A DNA stretch of 46,522 nt from Devosia nitrariae (GTDB taxonomy: Bacteria; Pseudomonadota; Alphaproteobacteria; Rhizobiales; Devosiaceae): contig NZ_BSNS01000026.1 in NCBI RefSeq assembly GCF_030160115.1, forward strand, positions 1 through 46,522, in the 5' to 3' direction. The notes beneath the pieces were generated by a model. It saw only the letters and a list, made by a program, of their open reading frames with translations, did not search any database and was not told where the DNA came from. Below are positions 34,609 through 42,096 of this stretch, piece by piece. Numbering within the stretch: position 1 is the stretch's first letter; every line of letters begins with the position of its first letter. A program made the position numbers and the translations under genes.

Positions 34609-35651
34609 CAGCCGGCCTTGCGCGCAGGCTCGAGCCAGCGCGCCCTATTGGCGGCAACGAACGCGTCGTCGATGAGGTGCGGGTAAGCGCGTCGCACCCG
34701 CTCGATCTCGTCGGCCTGGCCGGGCGAGAGCACCTCATGGTCGCTGACGCAACGCATGGAGGAGATGAGCCCCTGCTGTCGGAGCACGTACTGTATGCCG
34801 GCGACGCACCCCTTGAAGTCGCCCGCAACGTCGAAAACGGCCGAGTTCGCATCGGTCAACTGCTGGGCCTTGAGGAGGAACTCCGCGGGCACGCTCCCAG
34901 CCTGCCGGTGCAACCTGGCTTCCTCGAATAACGCCACGGCCGCCTTGGTCCATACGGCCCACTGGCCGAGAAGGCCGCCGGAAAAGCACACCGTCTCGCC
35001 CTCGGGCGTAAACCTTGTCGGCAACACCAGGTCCAGAAGGATGTGGTCATCGTTGCCGGTATAGAGCGCGATCTCCTTGGCGCGGCCGCTGTCGACGAGC
35101 GCACGCATGACATCGAGCGACCAGTAACGGTGGAACGGCGCCGCCTTGACCGCAACGACATTGTCGATGGCAAAGAAGTCGCGCCAGAACGCATAGGGCA
35201 GCACACGCCCGCCGACGGCCGGCTGCAGATAGAAGCCGATGAGCGGCAACACTTCCGCCACGGCCCGGCAATGGGCGAGAAGCTCCTCATGGCTCGCTTC
35301 GCGCATGGCCCCGAGGCTGAGAAGTACCGCATGATAACCGAGATCGCGGGCAAGCTCCGCCTCCCGCACCGCCTGCTCGGTCCTGCCGACGGCGCCCGAG
35401 ACGAGCGCGAAGCCGCGACCGGCACCAGTCGCTTCGTCCGCCGCCATCGCGAGGACCGGGGCGAGCATGCCGTTCCCATGGATTTCGAACTGGGTCGTGT
35501 GGACGCCGACCGCGACGCCCCCCGCCCCGGCCTCGATATAGTAGCGGGTGAGCGCCCGCTGGCTGCGCGTATCGAGTACGCCATGGTCGTCGAGGGCGAG
35601 CGGGTGCGCCGGGATGACCTGGCCGTGCCGGAGGAACGAGCCGATGTTCAT
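34608..35651 (-). CDS. DapA-like (dihydrodipicolinate synthase family) aldolase/lyase
   Basis: This 347-residue TIM-barrel enzyme of the N-acetylneuraminate lyase/DHDPS superfamily has a family-like N-terminus around GAGGVAVGVHTTQFEIHG, YLQPAVGG with the catalytic tyrosine region, and NVVAVKAAPF with the likely Schiff-base lysine (about Lys169). Such enzymes cleave or dehydrate 2-keto-3-deoxy acids. In this operon it may perform the carbon-chain cleavage after oxidation of an imported sugar. It is coupled on both sides (ATGA with the dehydrogenase, TGATG with Gfo/Idh). The precise substrate is not predictable from sequence. Confidence 0.85.
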   Translation of the reverse strand: MNIGSFLRHGQVIPAHPLALDDHGVLDTRSQRALTRYYIEAGAGGVAVGVHTTQFEIHGNGMLAPVLAMAADEATGAGRGFALVSGAVGRTEQAVREAELARDLGYHAVLLSLGAMREASHEELLAHCRAVAEVLPLIGFYLQPAVGGRVLPYAFWRDFFAIDNVVAVKAAPFHRYWSLDVMRALVDSGRAKEIALYTGNDDHILLDLVLPTRFTPEGETVCFSGGLLGQWAVWTKAAVALFEEARLHRQAGSVPAEFLLKAQQLTDANSAVFDVAGDFKGCVAGIQYVLRQQGLISSMRCVSDHEVLSPGQADEIERVRRAYPHLIDDAFVAANRARWLEPARKAG

Positions 35652-36634
35652 GCCATGTCCTTGAAGTCGAAGAGGATGCCCAGCGCAGCGCCGCGATCGG
35701 CCGAGATTTCGGCATAGGTGCGGGCAGCGTCCGCCGCCGGGAAGGTGTGGGTGACGAGGGCGGAAAGGTCGAGATGCATCGCCATGCGCTGAACGACCAG
35801 CGCGAGATTGCGCCCCTCGGTCCAGCGCACATAGGCAAGCGGGTAGTCGAGAGCTTTCGCCTCGTAATCCGCATCGTAGCGTCCCGGGCCGCCGGCGCGG
35901 CTGACCGAGAGCCTGATTTCGCGCGAAAACATCACCTCGCGTGAGATGGTGACGGGCAGATCCCCCACGACCACCAGACTGCCGCGCAGGCGCAGCTTCT
36001 CGCCGCAGGCACCGAGAAGGTCGTCGGATCCGTGGGCAGTCAGGAGCGCCGCGTCGAACGGGCCGTCGGCCGCTTCGATCCCCTCGACAACCGGCGAGCC
36101 AACCGTCTGAGCAAGCCCGCGACGCCTGGCGTCCGGCTCGACGCAGACGATATCCATGCCCGCGGCCCTGAGGAGGAGAGCAACGAAATAGCCGACCGGG
36201 CCAAGGCCGACGACCAGCGCGCGTTCGCCGAAGGTCAGATTGGCCTCGCGTATGCCGTGAAGGGCGATGGCACCGATGCCGCCGAATGCGGCGTGCTCGA
36301 GCGGGACATCGGGCGGCACGGGAGCGGCAAGCGTCACCGGGACGTCGAGGATGGTGGCGTGGTGGACATAGGGCGCGCCATAGACGGCAATCCGGTCACC
36401 AACCTGGAACTCGCTCACCCCCGCCCCCACGGCATCGACGATGCCGCTGGCGCTGTAGCCGAGTGCCGTGCCGTCGGGACGTGTGGTGACGGCCGTCATC
36501 TCCGTGCCGATGGAAACGGCCGAAAAGGCGGTGCGCACCCGAACGTGCCGGGAGACGAGCGCCGGGAGAGACTCGGCTGCAAAGGCCGCGCTCTGCTGCT
36601 TGACGCGCAGGACCTGTCGCACCGGACCGCTCAT
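35648..36634 (-). CDS. Medium-chain dehydrogenase/reductase (zinc-type alcohol dehydrogenase-like)
   Basis: This protein of about 328 residues has an MDR fold with an NAD(P)-binding site LVVGLGPVGYFVALLLRAAG. The catalytic domain has SIGTEMTAV and LGYSASGIVDAVGAGVSEFQVGDRI. The GHE zinc motif of classical alcohol dehydrogenases is replaced by GYSASG, and the four structural cysteines are missing. This is the pattern of the 'bi-domain-like' or sorbitol/threonine-like atypical MDRs. The ATG at 36634 overlaps the permease stop as ATGA. The longer frame through 37624 is an out-of-frame reading of the permease. It probably oxidises a sugar hydroxyl. Confidence 0.82.
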   Translation of the reverse strand: MSGPVRQVLRVKQQSAAFAAESLPALVSRHVRVRTAFSAVSIGTEMTAVTTRPDGTALGYSASGIVDAVGAGVSEFQVGDRIAVYGAPYVHHATILDVPVTLAAPVPPDVPLEHAAFGGIGAIALHGIREANLTFGERALVVGLGPVGYFVALLLRAAGMDIVCVEPDARRRGLAQTVGSPVVEGIEAADGPFDAALLTAHGSDDLLGACGEKLRLRGSLVVVGDLPVTISREVMFSREIRLSVSRAGGPGRYDADYEAKALDYPLAYVRWTEGRNLALVVQRMAMHLDLSALVTHTFPAADAARTYAEISADRGAALGILFDFKDMA

Positions 36635-37461
36635 TTGAGGCCGCTCGTCATGATCGAACGCACGAAGAAGCGTTGCAGCAACAGGAAGACGATGAAGGTC
36701 GGCACGAATGAGAGCGTGGTGCCTGCCATGATTTCGCTGGTGTTGACCTGCTCGGACTGGAGCGAGGCCAAGCCGACGGTCAGCGTACGCGTCGCATCGC
36801 TTTGCGCAACGAGCAGCGGCCAGAGGAAGTCGTTCCAGTGCCAGAGGAAAACGAACGTGCCCATGGTGGCCATGATCGGCCCGGTCTGCGGCAGGACGAT
36901 CTGCCAGAAGATGCGCCACTCCCCTGCCCCGTCGATGCGCGCCGCCTCGATCAGTTCGTCCGGAATCCCGGCGATGAACTGGCGCATGAGGAAAATCGAC
37001 TGGGCATTGGCGACGGTGGGGATGATGAGGCCCCAATAGGTGTCGATGCCGTTGAACCAGGAAAGGAGGATGAACAGCGGAATGAGGGTGACCTGGGTCG
37101 GCACCATCAACATGGCCAGGAACGTCCAGAACATCGCCTCCTTGCCCGGAAACCGCTTCTTGGCGAAGGCATAGCCGGCCATGGAGGAGAAAAGCAGGAC
37201 CAGAACCACCGAGACGACCGAATAGACGAGCGAGTTGAAGGTCCAGGTCCAGACGTCCGCCGAGCCTAGGATCTTGTCGTAGCTCGCAAGGCTGACGCCC
37301 TCGGGATTGAGCATCCGAAAGATGTTGCCGATGCCGCGCGGCTTTAAGGAGACCACCACCATCATGAGGAACGGAAAGACCGTGCAGACGGCGGCAAGGA
37401 TCAATGCGACATAGGTGCCGGCTGAAGTGAGGCCGATGGAACGTGTCGCCCGAACTGTCAT
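36631..37461 (-). CDS. Carbohydrate ABC transporter permease (MalG type)
   Basis: This 276-residue inner-membrane protein has six predicted membrane segments. The EAA loop reads EAARIDGAGEWRIFWQIVLP, the site that contacts the ATPase, and the C-terminus (RFFVRSIMTSGLK) is typical of MalG-type permeases. The first segment begins at TYVALILAAVCTVFPFLMMV. The ATG at 37461 overlaps the stop of the MalF-type gene as ATGA; the frame open to 38133 is a shadow. It forms the channel with that partner and serves the binding protein at the operon end. No ATPase gene is in the operon. Confidence 0.93.
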   Translation of the reverse strand: MTVRATRSIGLTSAGTYVALILAAVCTVFPFLMMVVVSLKPRGIGNIFRMLNPEGVSLASYDKILGSADVWTWTFNSLVYSVVSVVLVLLFSSMAGYAFAKKRFPGKEAMFWTFLAMLMVPTQVTLIPLFILLSWFNGIDTYWGLIIPTVANAQSIFLMRQFIAGIPDELIEAARIDGAGEWRIFWQIVLPQTGPIMATMGTFVFLWHWNDFLWPLLVAQSDATRTLTVGLASLQSEQVNTSEIMAGTTLSFVPTFIVFLLLQRFFVRSIMTSGLK

Positions 37462-38357
37462 GACGCGCGCTCGCTGAGAAACCGGCGCTGGACCAGCGAG
37501 ATGAGGAGGATGATGATGAAGAGCACCACTCCGACCGCACTCGCCGCGCCGAAGTTGAAGAACTGGAAGCCCTGGTCGTAGAGCATGTAGACGAGCGTGT
37601 AGCTTGCGCGAACAGGGCCGCCATTGGTCATGACGTAGACAGCGTCGAATACCTGAAAGGCTCCGATTGTCTCGATGACGAGCACGAAGAACAGGGTTGG
37701 CTTGAGGAGCGGCAGGGTGATCGACCAGAACTTGCGCCACGAATCCGCCCCGTCGATATCGGCCGCTTCGTAATATTCGCCGGGGATGGCGAGGAGCCCG
37801 GAAAGGAAGACCATCATCGAATAGCCGAAGTTCTTCCACACCGACATGACGGCAATGGCCGGCAGCACCGAACCGGGCTGCTCCAGCCAGTTCGCGGTCG
37901 GCAGGCCGATAAGCGTGAGGACGGCGTTGATCGGGCCGCTCGGTCCGTAGATCGCCACCCAGATGATGCCGGCCATGATGAGGCTGGTGACGTAAGGCAG
38001 GAAGAACGCCGACCGGAAGAAGGACTGCCAGCGCACTGGCCGGTTGACGAGCAATGCCATCGCCAGCGCGACGACCGTCGTCAACGGCACGCTGATGACC
38101 ACATAGGTCATGGTAACGCGCAGGCTCTCCCAAAAGATCGGATCGGCGAACAGCCGGCTGAAGTTCTGGAGACCGGTAAAGCTCGACCTGCCGATGCGGT
38201 ACTCCATGAAGGAGAGCACGAGCCCGGCCAGGGTCGGGCCAATGCGAAAGATGATGAACAGGACGAGCGCCGGCAACACGAAGGCAAAGCCAACCCGCGC
38301 CTCGCGCGTGGTGAGCGCCTTGACGAGAACCGGCAGACCGCGCGTCTGGGCGTTCAT
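37458..38357 (-). CDS. Carbohydrate ABC transporter permease (MalF/UgpA type)
   Basis: This 299-residue inner-membrane protein has six predicted membrane segments. It opens with VGFAFVLPALVLFIIFRIGP and MEYRIGRSSFTGLQNFSRLF, and has the EAA loop YYEAADIDGADSWRKFWSIT followed by LPLL. YVMTNGGPVRASYTLVYMLY near the C-terminus is typical of MalF/UgpA-type CUT1 permeases. ATG 38357 overlaps the upstream SDR stop as TGATG, and the frame further upstream (to 38426) lies within that gene. It pairs with the MalG-type permease. The ATPase is presumably a shared MsmK/UgpC-type subunit encoded elsewhere. Confidence 0.93.
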   Translation of the reverse strand: MNAQTRGLPVLVKALTTREARVGFAFVLPALVLFIIFRIGPTLAGLVLSFMEYRIGRSSFTGLQNFSRLFADPIFWESLRVTMTYVVISVPLTTVVALAMALLVNRPVRWQSFFRSAFFLPYVTSLIMAGIIWVAIYGPSGPINAVLTLIGLPTANWLEQPGSVLPAIAVMSVWKNFGYSMMVFLSGLLAIPGEYYEAADIDGADSWRKFWSITLPLLKPTLFFVLVIETIGAFQVFDAVYVMTNGGPVRASYTLVYMLYDQGFQFFNFGAASAVGVVLFIIILLISLVQRRFLSERAS

Positions 38358-39379
38358 CAGAACTGGCCTTGCCGTTCCTGGAAGTGGGTGGGCTTGTCCC
38401 ATCGCTCGCCTCCCTCGCGAACCCATTGCGCCGCCATGTCGATCATCTGCCCGAGCGTTGTGCGCGGATATCCAAAGAGCGCGTGAGAGGCACCGGCATT
38501 GCTGATGAGCGCCGTCGGAGCCTCCTGCCCCTCGATCGCCGCCGCCTTGCCCAGACGCCGGCTGAATTCCTCGGCGAGCCAGCGCACGCTAACCGTCTCC
38601 GGCCCCGTGACATTGAGAATGCGTGGCGGGTTCGAAGCATGGAGGAGACTGCGCAGCGCGACCTCGTTGGCATCGCCCTGCCAGATGACGTTGACCGAGC
38701 CCGTGGTGACGTCGACCGCGCGCCCTTCCCAGACGGCCCGGGCGATCTCGTGCAGCACCCCGTAGCGCAGATCGATGGCGTAGTTGAGCCGGTACTGCAG
38801 AACGCGGGTTCCCCAGGTCTCGGCGGCGTACTCGAACATGCGCTCACGCCCAAGCACCGACTGGGCATATTCGCCGACCGGATCCGGCTGCACATGCTCG
38901 TCGGCGCCGCCCTCACCGAGCTTGCGGAGCGGATAGACGTTGCCGCTGGAAAAGACGACGACGCGCGAAGCCCGGTAGTGTTCGGCGATGCGGCCGGAGA
39001 CGTAGACGTTGTTGCGCCAGGTCAGATGTGGGGCGCCGCTTGTCCCGAATTTGGTGCCGACCATGTAGACGACGTTCACGGCAGCCGGCAGCGCGCCCAC
39101 AGCAGCATCATCGAGGAGATCGCAGGAGATGGTCGATATCCCCGCCGCCTCGAGCTCGGCGCGGGTCTCTGGAGAACTGAAACGGGAAACGGCGATGACC
39201 TTGTGCTTGCCGCCAAGGGCAGAGAGCCCGCGTTGGGCGAGCTTGCAGAGCGTCGGGCCCATCTTGCCGGCGGCACCAAGCACGAGGATGTCGCCATCGA
39301 TGCGTGCGAGGTCCTCGATCAGGACGTCGCTGGGCGAGGTCATGCGATCCTCGAAGGCAGAGAACAGCGCCCGATCCAT
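38357..39379 (-). CDS. Atypical extended SDR (NAD-dependent epimerase/dehydratase family)
   Basis: This 340-residue protein has a Rossmann fold with DILVLGAAGKMGPTLCKLA and the extended-SDR segment VVVFSSGNVYPL. The active-site region EYAQSVLGRERMFEY has tyrosine (about 171) but valine where the catalytic lysine of YxxxK should be. VTGPETVSVRWLAEEFSRRL in the C-terminal part is typical of extended SDRs. It is the first gene of the operon, just after the operator-like site at 39392. The lost lysine means a changed mechanism or a non-oxidoreductase role. The start at 39379 is kept because the N-terminal EDRMTSPSDVLIEDL looks family-like; ATG 39343 is an alternative. Confidence 0.8.
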   Translation of the reverse strand: MDRALFSAFEDRMTSPSDVLIEDLARIDGDILVLGAAGKMGPTLCKLAQRGLSALGGKHKVIAVSRFSSPETRAELEAAGISTISCDLLDDAAVGALPAAVNVVYMVGTKFGTSGAPHLTWRNNVYVSGRIAEHYRASRVVVFSSGNVYPLRKLGEGGADEHVQPDPVGEYAQSVLGRERMFEYAAETWGTRVLQYRLNYAIDLRYGVLHEIARAVWEGRAVDVTTGSVNVIWQGDANEVALRSLLHASNPPRILNVTGPETVSVRWLAEEFSRRLGKAAAIEGQEAPTALISNAGASHALFGYPRTTLGQMIDMAAQWVREGGERWDKPTHFQERQGQF

Positions 39380-39391
39380 GTCCCGTTCTTG

Positions 39392-39417
39392 TTATTTCAC
39401 ATTATGAATTATCCTCG
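39392..39417. promoter_or_regulatory. Second copy of the ROK-type operator, before the ABC operon
   Basis: This site matches the one at 31144-31169 over 26 bases without gaps: TTATTTCACATTATG continues to ATTATCCTCG, where the other has TTAATTCACATATTG and then TTTAACCTCG. The differences are A/T exchanges. It lies 13 bp upstream of the SDR start codon, where bound protein would stop transcription. The outer left arm (GAGG of the first site) is not conserved here. It links regulator, deacetylase/aminotransferase genes and the ABC operon into one regulon. Confidence 0.72.
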
Positions 39418-39492
39418 AGCTTACACCACATAACCGAGACGTCAAGCCAGTGTGGCTTCTGGAAAAATGCCTGCGGAGGGTCCGGCGGTCCG

Positions 39493-40413
39493 CTACCGGC
39501 GAGTCGACGCAATCCCATAGATTCGCTCGACATCGTCGAGCGCCAGGTGCGCCGCCATTATGCCGCCGGCCGTTGCCCACACGGTGTCGGAGACGCCGTG
39601 GACGTGCTCGGCCCTAGCGACGGCCATGGTGTCCCACAGCGGATCGCTCATCCAAGTTTCGGCTTCCTGAAGGGCAAGGCCGTCGCCGGTCTCGTAACTG
39701 AAGTAGAGCAGCCGGTCGCCGTCCAGTTCCGGGATGCGCTCCTTGGTGATCGGCTCGGCAAGCCCCGGCTTGTCCTGGGCGACCGGACGCGCAAAGCCGA
39801 TATCGCGAAGGATCGAGCCCGAGAAGCTGTCGTTGTTGTAGGCGTAGTTCTGCCCGGCGATGAAACGCACGAGCCCCACCTCTTCATCCACCCTTTCCCC
39901 GAGGGCGGCGCGGAGGGCGTCGACTCGGCGCATGTAATCGGCGAGAGCCGCCTCGGCCTCTTGGGTCTTACCGACCGCCTCGGCATAGACCTCGATATTG
40001 GCCTTCCATTGTCCGGTGACGTTCTCGACGAAGACGGTCGGGGCGATGGCCGACAACTGGTCGTAGATCTTCTCGTGGCGCTTTTTGTTGCCGAGGATCA
40101 GGTCCGGCTCGAGGGCGGCGATGGTCTCGAGCTCAGGGGCGAGTTCCTCACCCACCAGCGTGGTTTGCGACAACTGGTCGGCAATGTGATCGAACCAGGG
40201 GGCGGCGTTGGCGGACCGAACCGCGCCCACCGGCACGATGCCCAGCGCCAGCAGGTCTTCGGTCGCCTCATTGGTCAGGGCGACGACGCGCATTGGCCGA
40301 TCGGGGACCGTGGTCACGCCCATGACATGCGTGACGTCGCGAGCGGTAGCAAGCCCCGATGCCGAGAGGACCGAGAGGAACGCGAGAAGCGAAAACAGGC
40401 GGCGGGAGATCAT
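39493..40413 (-). CDS. Iron-siderophore-type ABC substrate-binding protein (FecB/FhuD family)
   Basis: This protein of about 306 residues has a signal peptide (MISRRLFSLLAFLSVLSASG, cleavage near LATA). The family-2 periplasmic binding domain has RPMRVVALTNEATEDLLALG, LETIAALEPDLILGNKKRHE, and LRDIGFARPVAQDKPGLAEP. Such proteins deliver ferric siderophores, sometimes heme or cobalamin, to a FecCD-type permease. No permease or ATPase gene lies in the window, so it is an orphan or uses a system encoded elsewhere. ATG 40413 has AGGA 7 bases upstream. It stands alone between the sugar operon and the second exopolysaccharide operon. Confidence 0.88.
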   Translation of the reverse strand: MISRRLFSLLAFLSVLSASGLATARDVTHVMGVTTVPDRPMRVVALTNEATEDLLALGIVPVGAVRSANAAPWFDHIADQLSQTTLVGEELAPELETIAALEPDLILGNKKRHEKIYDQLSAIAPTVFVENVTGQWKANIEVYAEAVGKTQEAEAALADYMRRVDALRAALGERVDEEVGLVRFIAGQNYAYNNDSFSGSILRDIGFARPVAQDKPGLAEPITKERIPELDGDRLLYFSYETGDGLALQEAETWMSDPLWDTMAVARAEHVHGVSDTVWATAGGIMAAHLALDDVERIYGIASTRR

Positions 40414-40929
40414 TGCTGGTCCTAATGCTGACACTGACAGTCATATTTCTGCTTCAAACCCAGAGCGCCGGGTAAGTCAAGACCAGATGGGACGCCGCGG
40501 CCACATGCCCGATCGGATGGGCGCGATTGCTCCGGTGCCCTCTCCCTCGCACACCGGGCACAATGCCGCCCCAATTGAGCGCGCTCTTCCACCGCCCGAC
40601 CGGAAACGAATGTGAGACCGCCACAGCGAGCCTTAGAAAATTGCTTGTATTTTACAGCAGGTTACGCCGAGCCTCCGATCGGGCGACAGTTATGCGCTGG
40701 TCGCAGACCCGTCCCGCACGAGCCCTCATTGACCTCATCGGCCCACCACGCCCTACTTTCACCGACGTCTCGTGCGATTGCCTTCGCATCGACCCTGCCA
40801 GCGCCCGGGCCGGTGCAGGAAATCAAGCTGTCGAAACGGCAGCCGACCTGTTCGCGAGCGATTGCGGGCAAGAGCTGAAAAACCCGCCGCAAGTTGAGGG
40901 TACTGCCCTTCGGGACAGGAGATACAACG
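40414..40929. other. Intergenic region between divergent units
   Basis: About 515 bp between the iron-binding protein and the second polysaccharide operon. Frames such as 40527-41204 run into the glycosyltransferase in another frame and lack product similarity. An AT-rich patch near 40633-40662 (around GCTTGTATTTTACAG) could hold the operon promoter. Apart from the possible iron operator I see no defined element. Confidence 0.4.
40429..40443. promoter_or_regulatory. Possible iron-responsive operator
   Basis: TGACACTGACAGTCA fits TGA-N9-TCA, the RirA iron-responsive operator pattern of Rhizobiales, and lies 16-30 bp before the start of the siderophore-type binding protein. The pattern is short, so chance occurrence is quite possible. 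Confidence 0.3.
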
Positions 40930-42096
40930 TTGCTCAAAGTGCTCTACTTGGTGCCCAACCTCGCCGACGCCGCCGTCGCCCGGCGCATCCACATGATGCG
41001 TGCCGGCGGAGCGGAAGTCGCCATCGCCGGTTTTCGGCGTGCCGATGCCGCCCCGCCCGACCTCGACGTCGTAAACTATGTGGAATTGGGCGAGACCTTC
41101 GATGCGCGCTTCGGCCAGCGCATAACGGCCGTTGTGCGGGCGCTAGGATCGATCGTGCGACGTCTGCGGCCTGTCGGCATGCCCGACGTCGTCATCGCCC
41201 GTAATCTCGAAATGCTTCCGCTGGCCCAACGCCTGCGCGCCTCCTGGCCGGCGCGCCCACCCCTCGTTTACGAGTGCCTCGACATCCACCGCTTGCTCCT
41301 GCGCGAGGATGTTATCGGTCGCGCCATGCGCGGCACCGAACAGCATTTGACGCGCAACGCTGCTTTGCTCCTCACCAGCTCGCCCGCGTTCCTGCGCAAC
41401 TATTTCGACATTCATGGCGCTCCGCCGGCGGTCGTCGTCGAAAACAAGGTGTTCTTCGAGGCCGGCGCCCCACGCGGCAGCAATCCAGCGCTGACATCGG
41501 AACCGGCAACCGACGGCCCCATCCGCATCGGCTGGTTCGGCGCCCTGCGCTGTCGCAAATCCCTCGATGCCCTGGCCCGGTTCGCCAACGCCATGGACGG
41601 CAAGGTGGAGATCGTCCTGCGCGGCCGACCCGCGCTGACCGAATTTCCCGATTTCCACGGGTTTGTCGCGACCCAGCCCCATATGCGGTTCGAGGGTCCT
41701 TACCGCAATCCGCAGGACCTTGCCGACATCTATTCCACGGTCCATCTGGCCTGGGCGATCGACTTCTTCGAAGAAGGGCTCAATTCGCAATGGCTCCTGC
41801 CCAATCGCATCTATGAGGGGTGCCTTCACGGCGCCGTACCCGTGGCATTGGCCGGCACCGAAACTGCCGCCCTTGTCGAGCGGCACGGCATCGGCATCGT
41901 TCTGCCCAATATCAGTGAGACAACGCTCTTCGACAGGCTCGGAACGCTGACCACCGTCCGGATAGGCGGTCTTGCCCGCGCTGTCGCAGCGGTGGACGAG
42001 GGTCATTTCGCCTGCAACGCCGCTGAGTGCCGCATGTTCGTCGACCGACTGCAGGCTCTCACCGCTCCGGATCAGACACTAAGGGAAGCTGCATGA
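40930..42096 (+). CDS. GT4-like glycosyltransferase of the exo-type operon
   Basis: This GT-B glycosyltransferase of about 388 residues has a weakly conserved N-domain (LKVLYLVPNLADAAVARRIHM) and a C-domain with IRIGWFGALRCRKSLDALARF, GPYRNPQDLADIYSTVHLAW and LPNRIYEGCLHGAVPVALAG, the donor-site glutamate region. The TTG at 40930 is chosen because AGGAG lies 8 bases upstream and the Rossmann strand then starts at the N-terminus; a further upstream TTG at 40894 has no such site. Its stop overlaps the next gene (ATGA), so it is the first gene of a coupled operon of glycosyltransferases. Sugar unknown. Confidence 0.82.
   Translation: MLKVLYLVPNLADAAVARRIHMMRAGGAEVAIAGFRRADAAPPDLDVVNYVELGETFDARFGQRITAVVRALGSIVRRLRPVGMPDVVIARNLEMLPLAQRLRASWPARPPLVYECLDIHRLLLREDVIGRAMRGTEQHLTRNAALLLTSSPAFLRNYFDIHGAPPAVVVENKVFFEAGAPRGSNPALTSEPATDGPIRIGWFGALRCRKSLDALARFANAMDGKVEIVLRGRPALTEFPDFHGFVATQPHMRFEGPYRNPQDLADIYSTVHLAWAIDFFEEGLNSQWLLPNRIYEGCLHGAVPVALAGTETAALVERHGIGIVLPNISETTLFDRLGTLTTVRIGGLARAVAAVDEGHFACNAAECRMFVDRLQALTAPDQTLREAA

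Noticed and set aside
35648..37624. A 658-codon frame suggesting a fusion of the dehydrogenase with an upstream domain
   Set aside because: The first 330 codons are an out-of-frame reading of the MalG-type permease; the ATGA junction at 36634 gives the true start.
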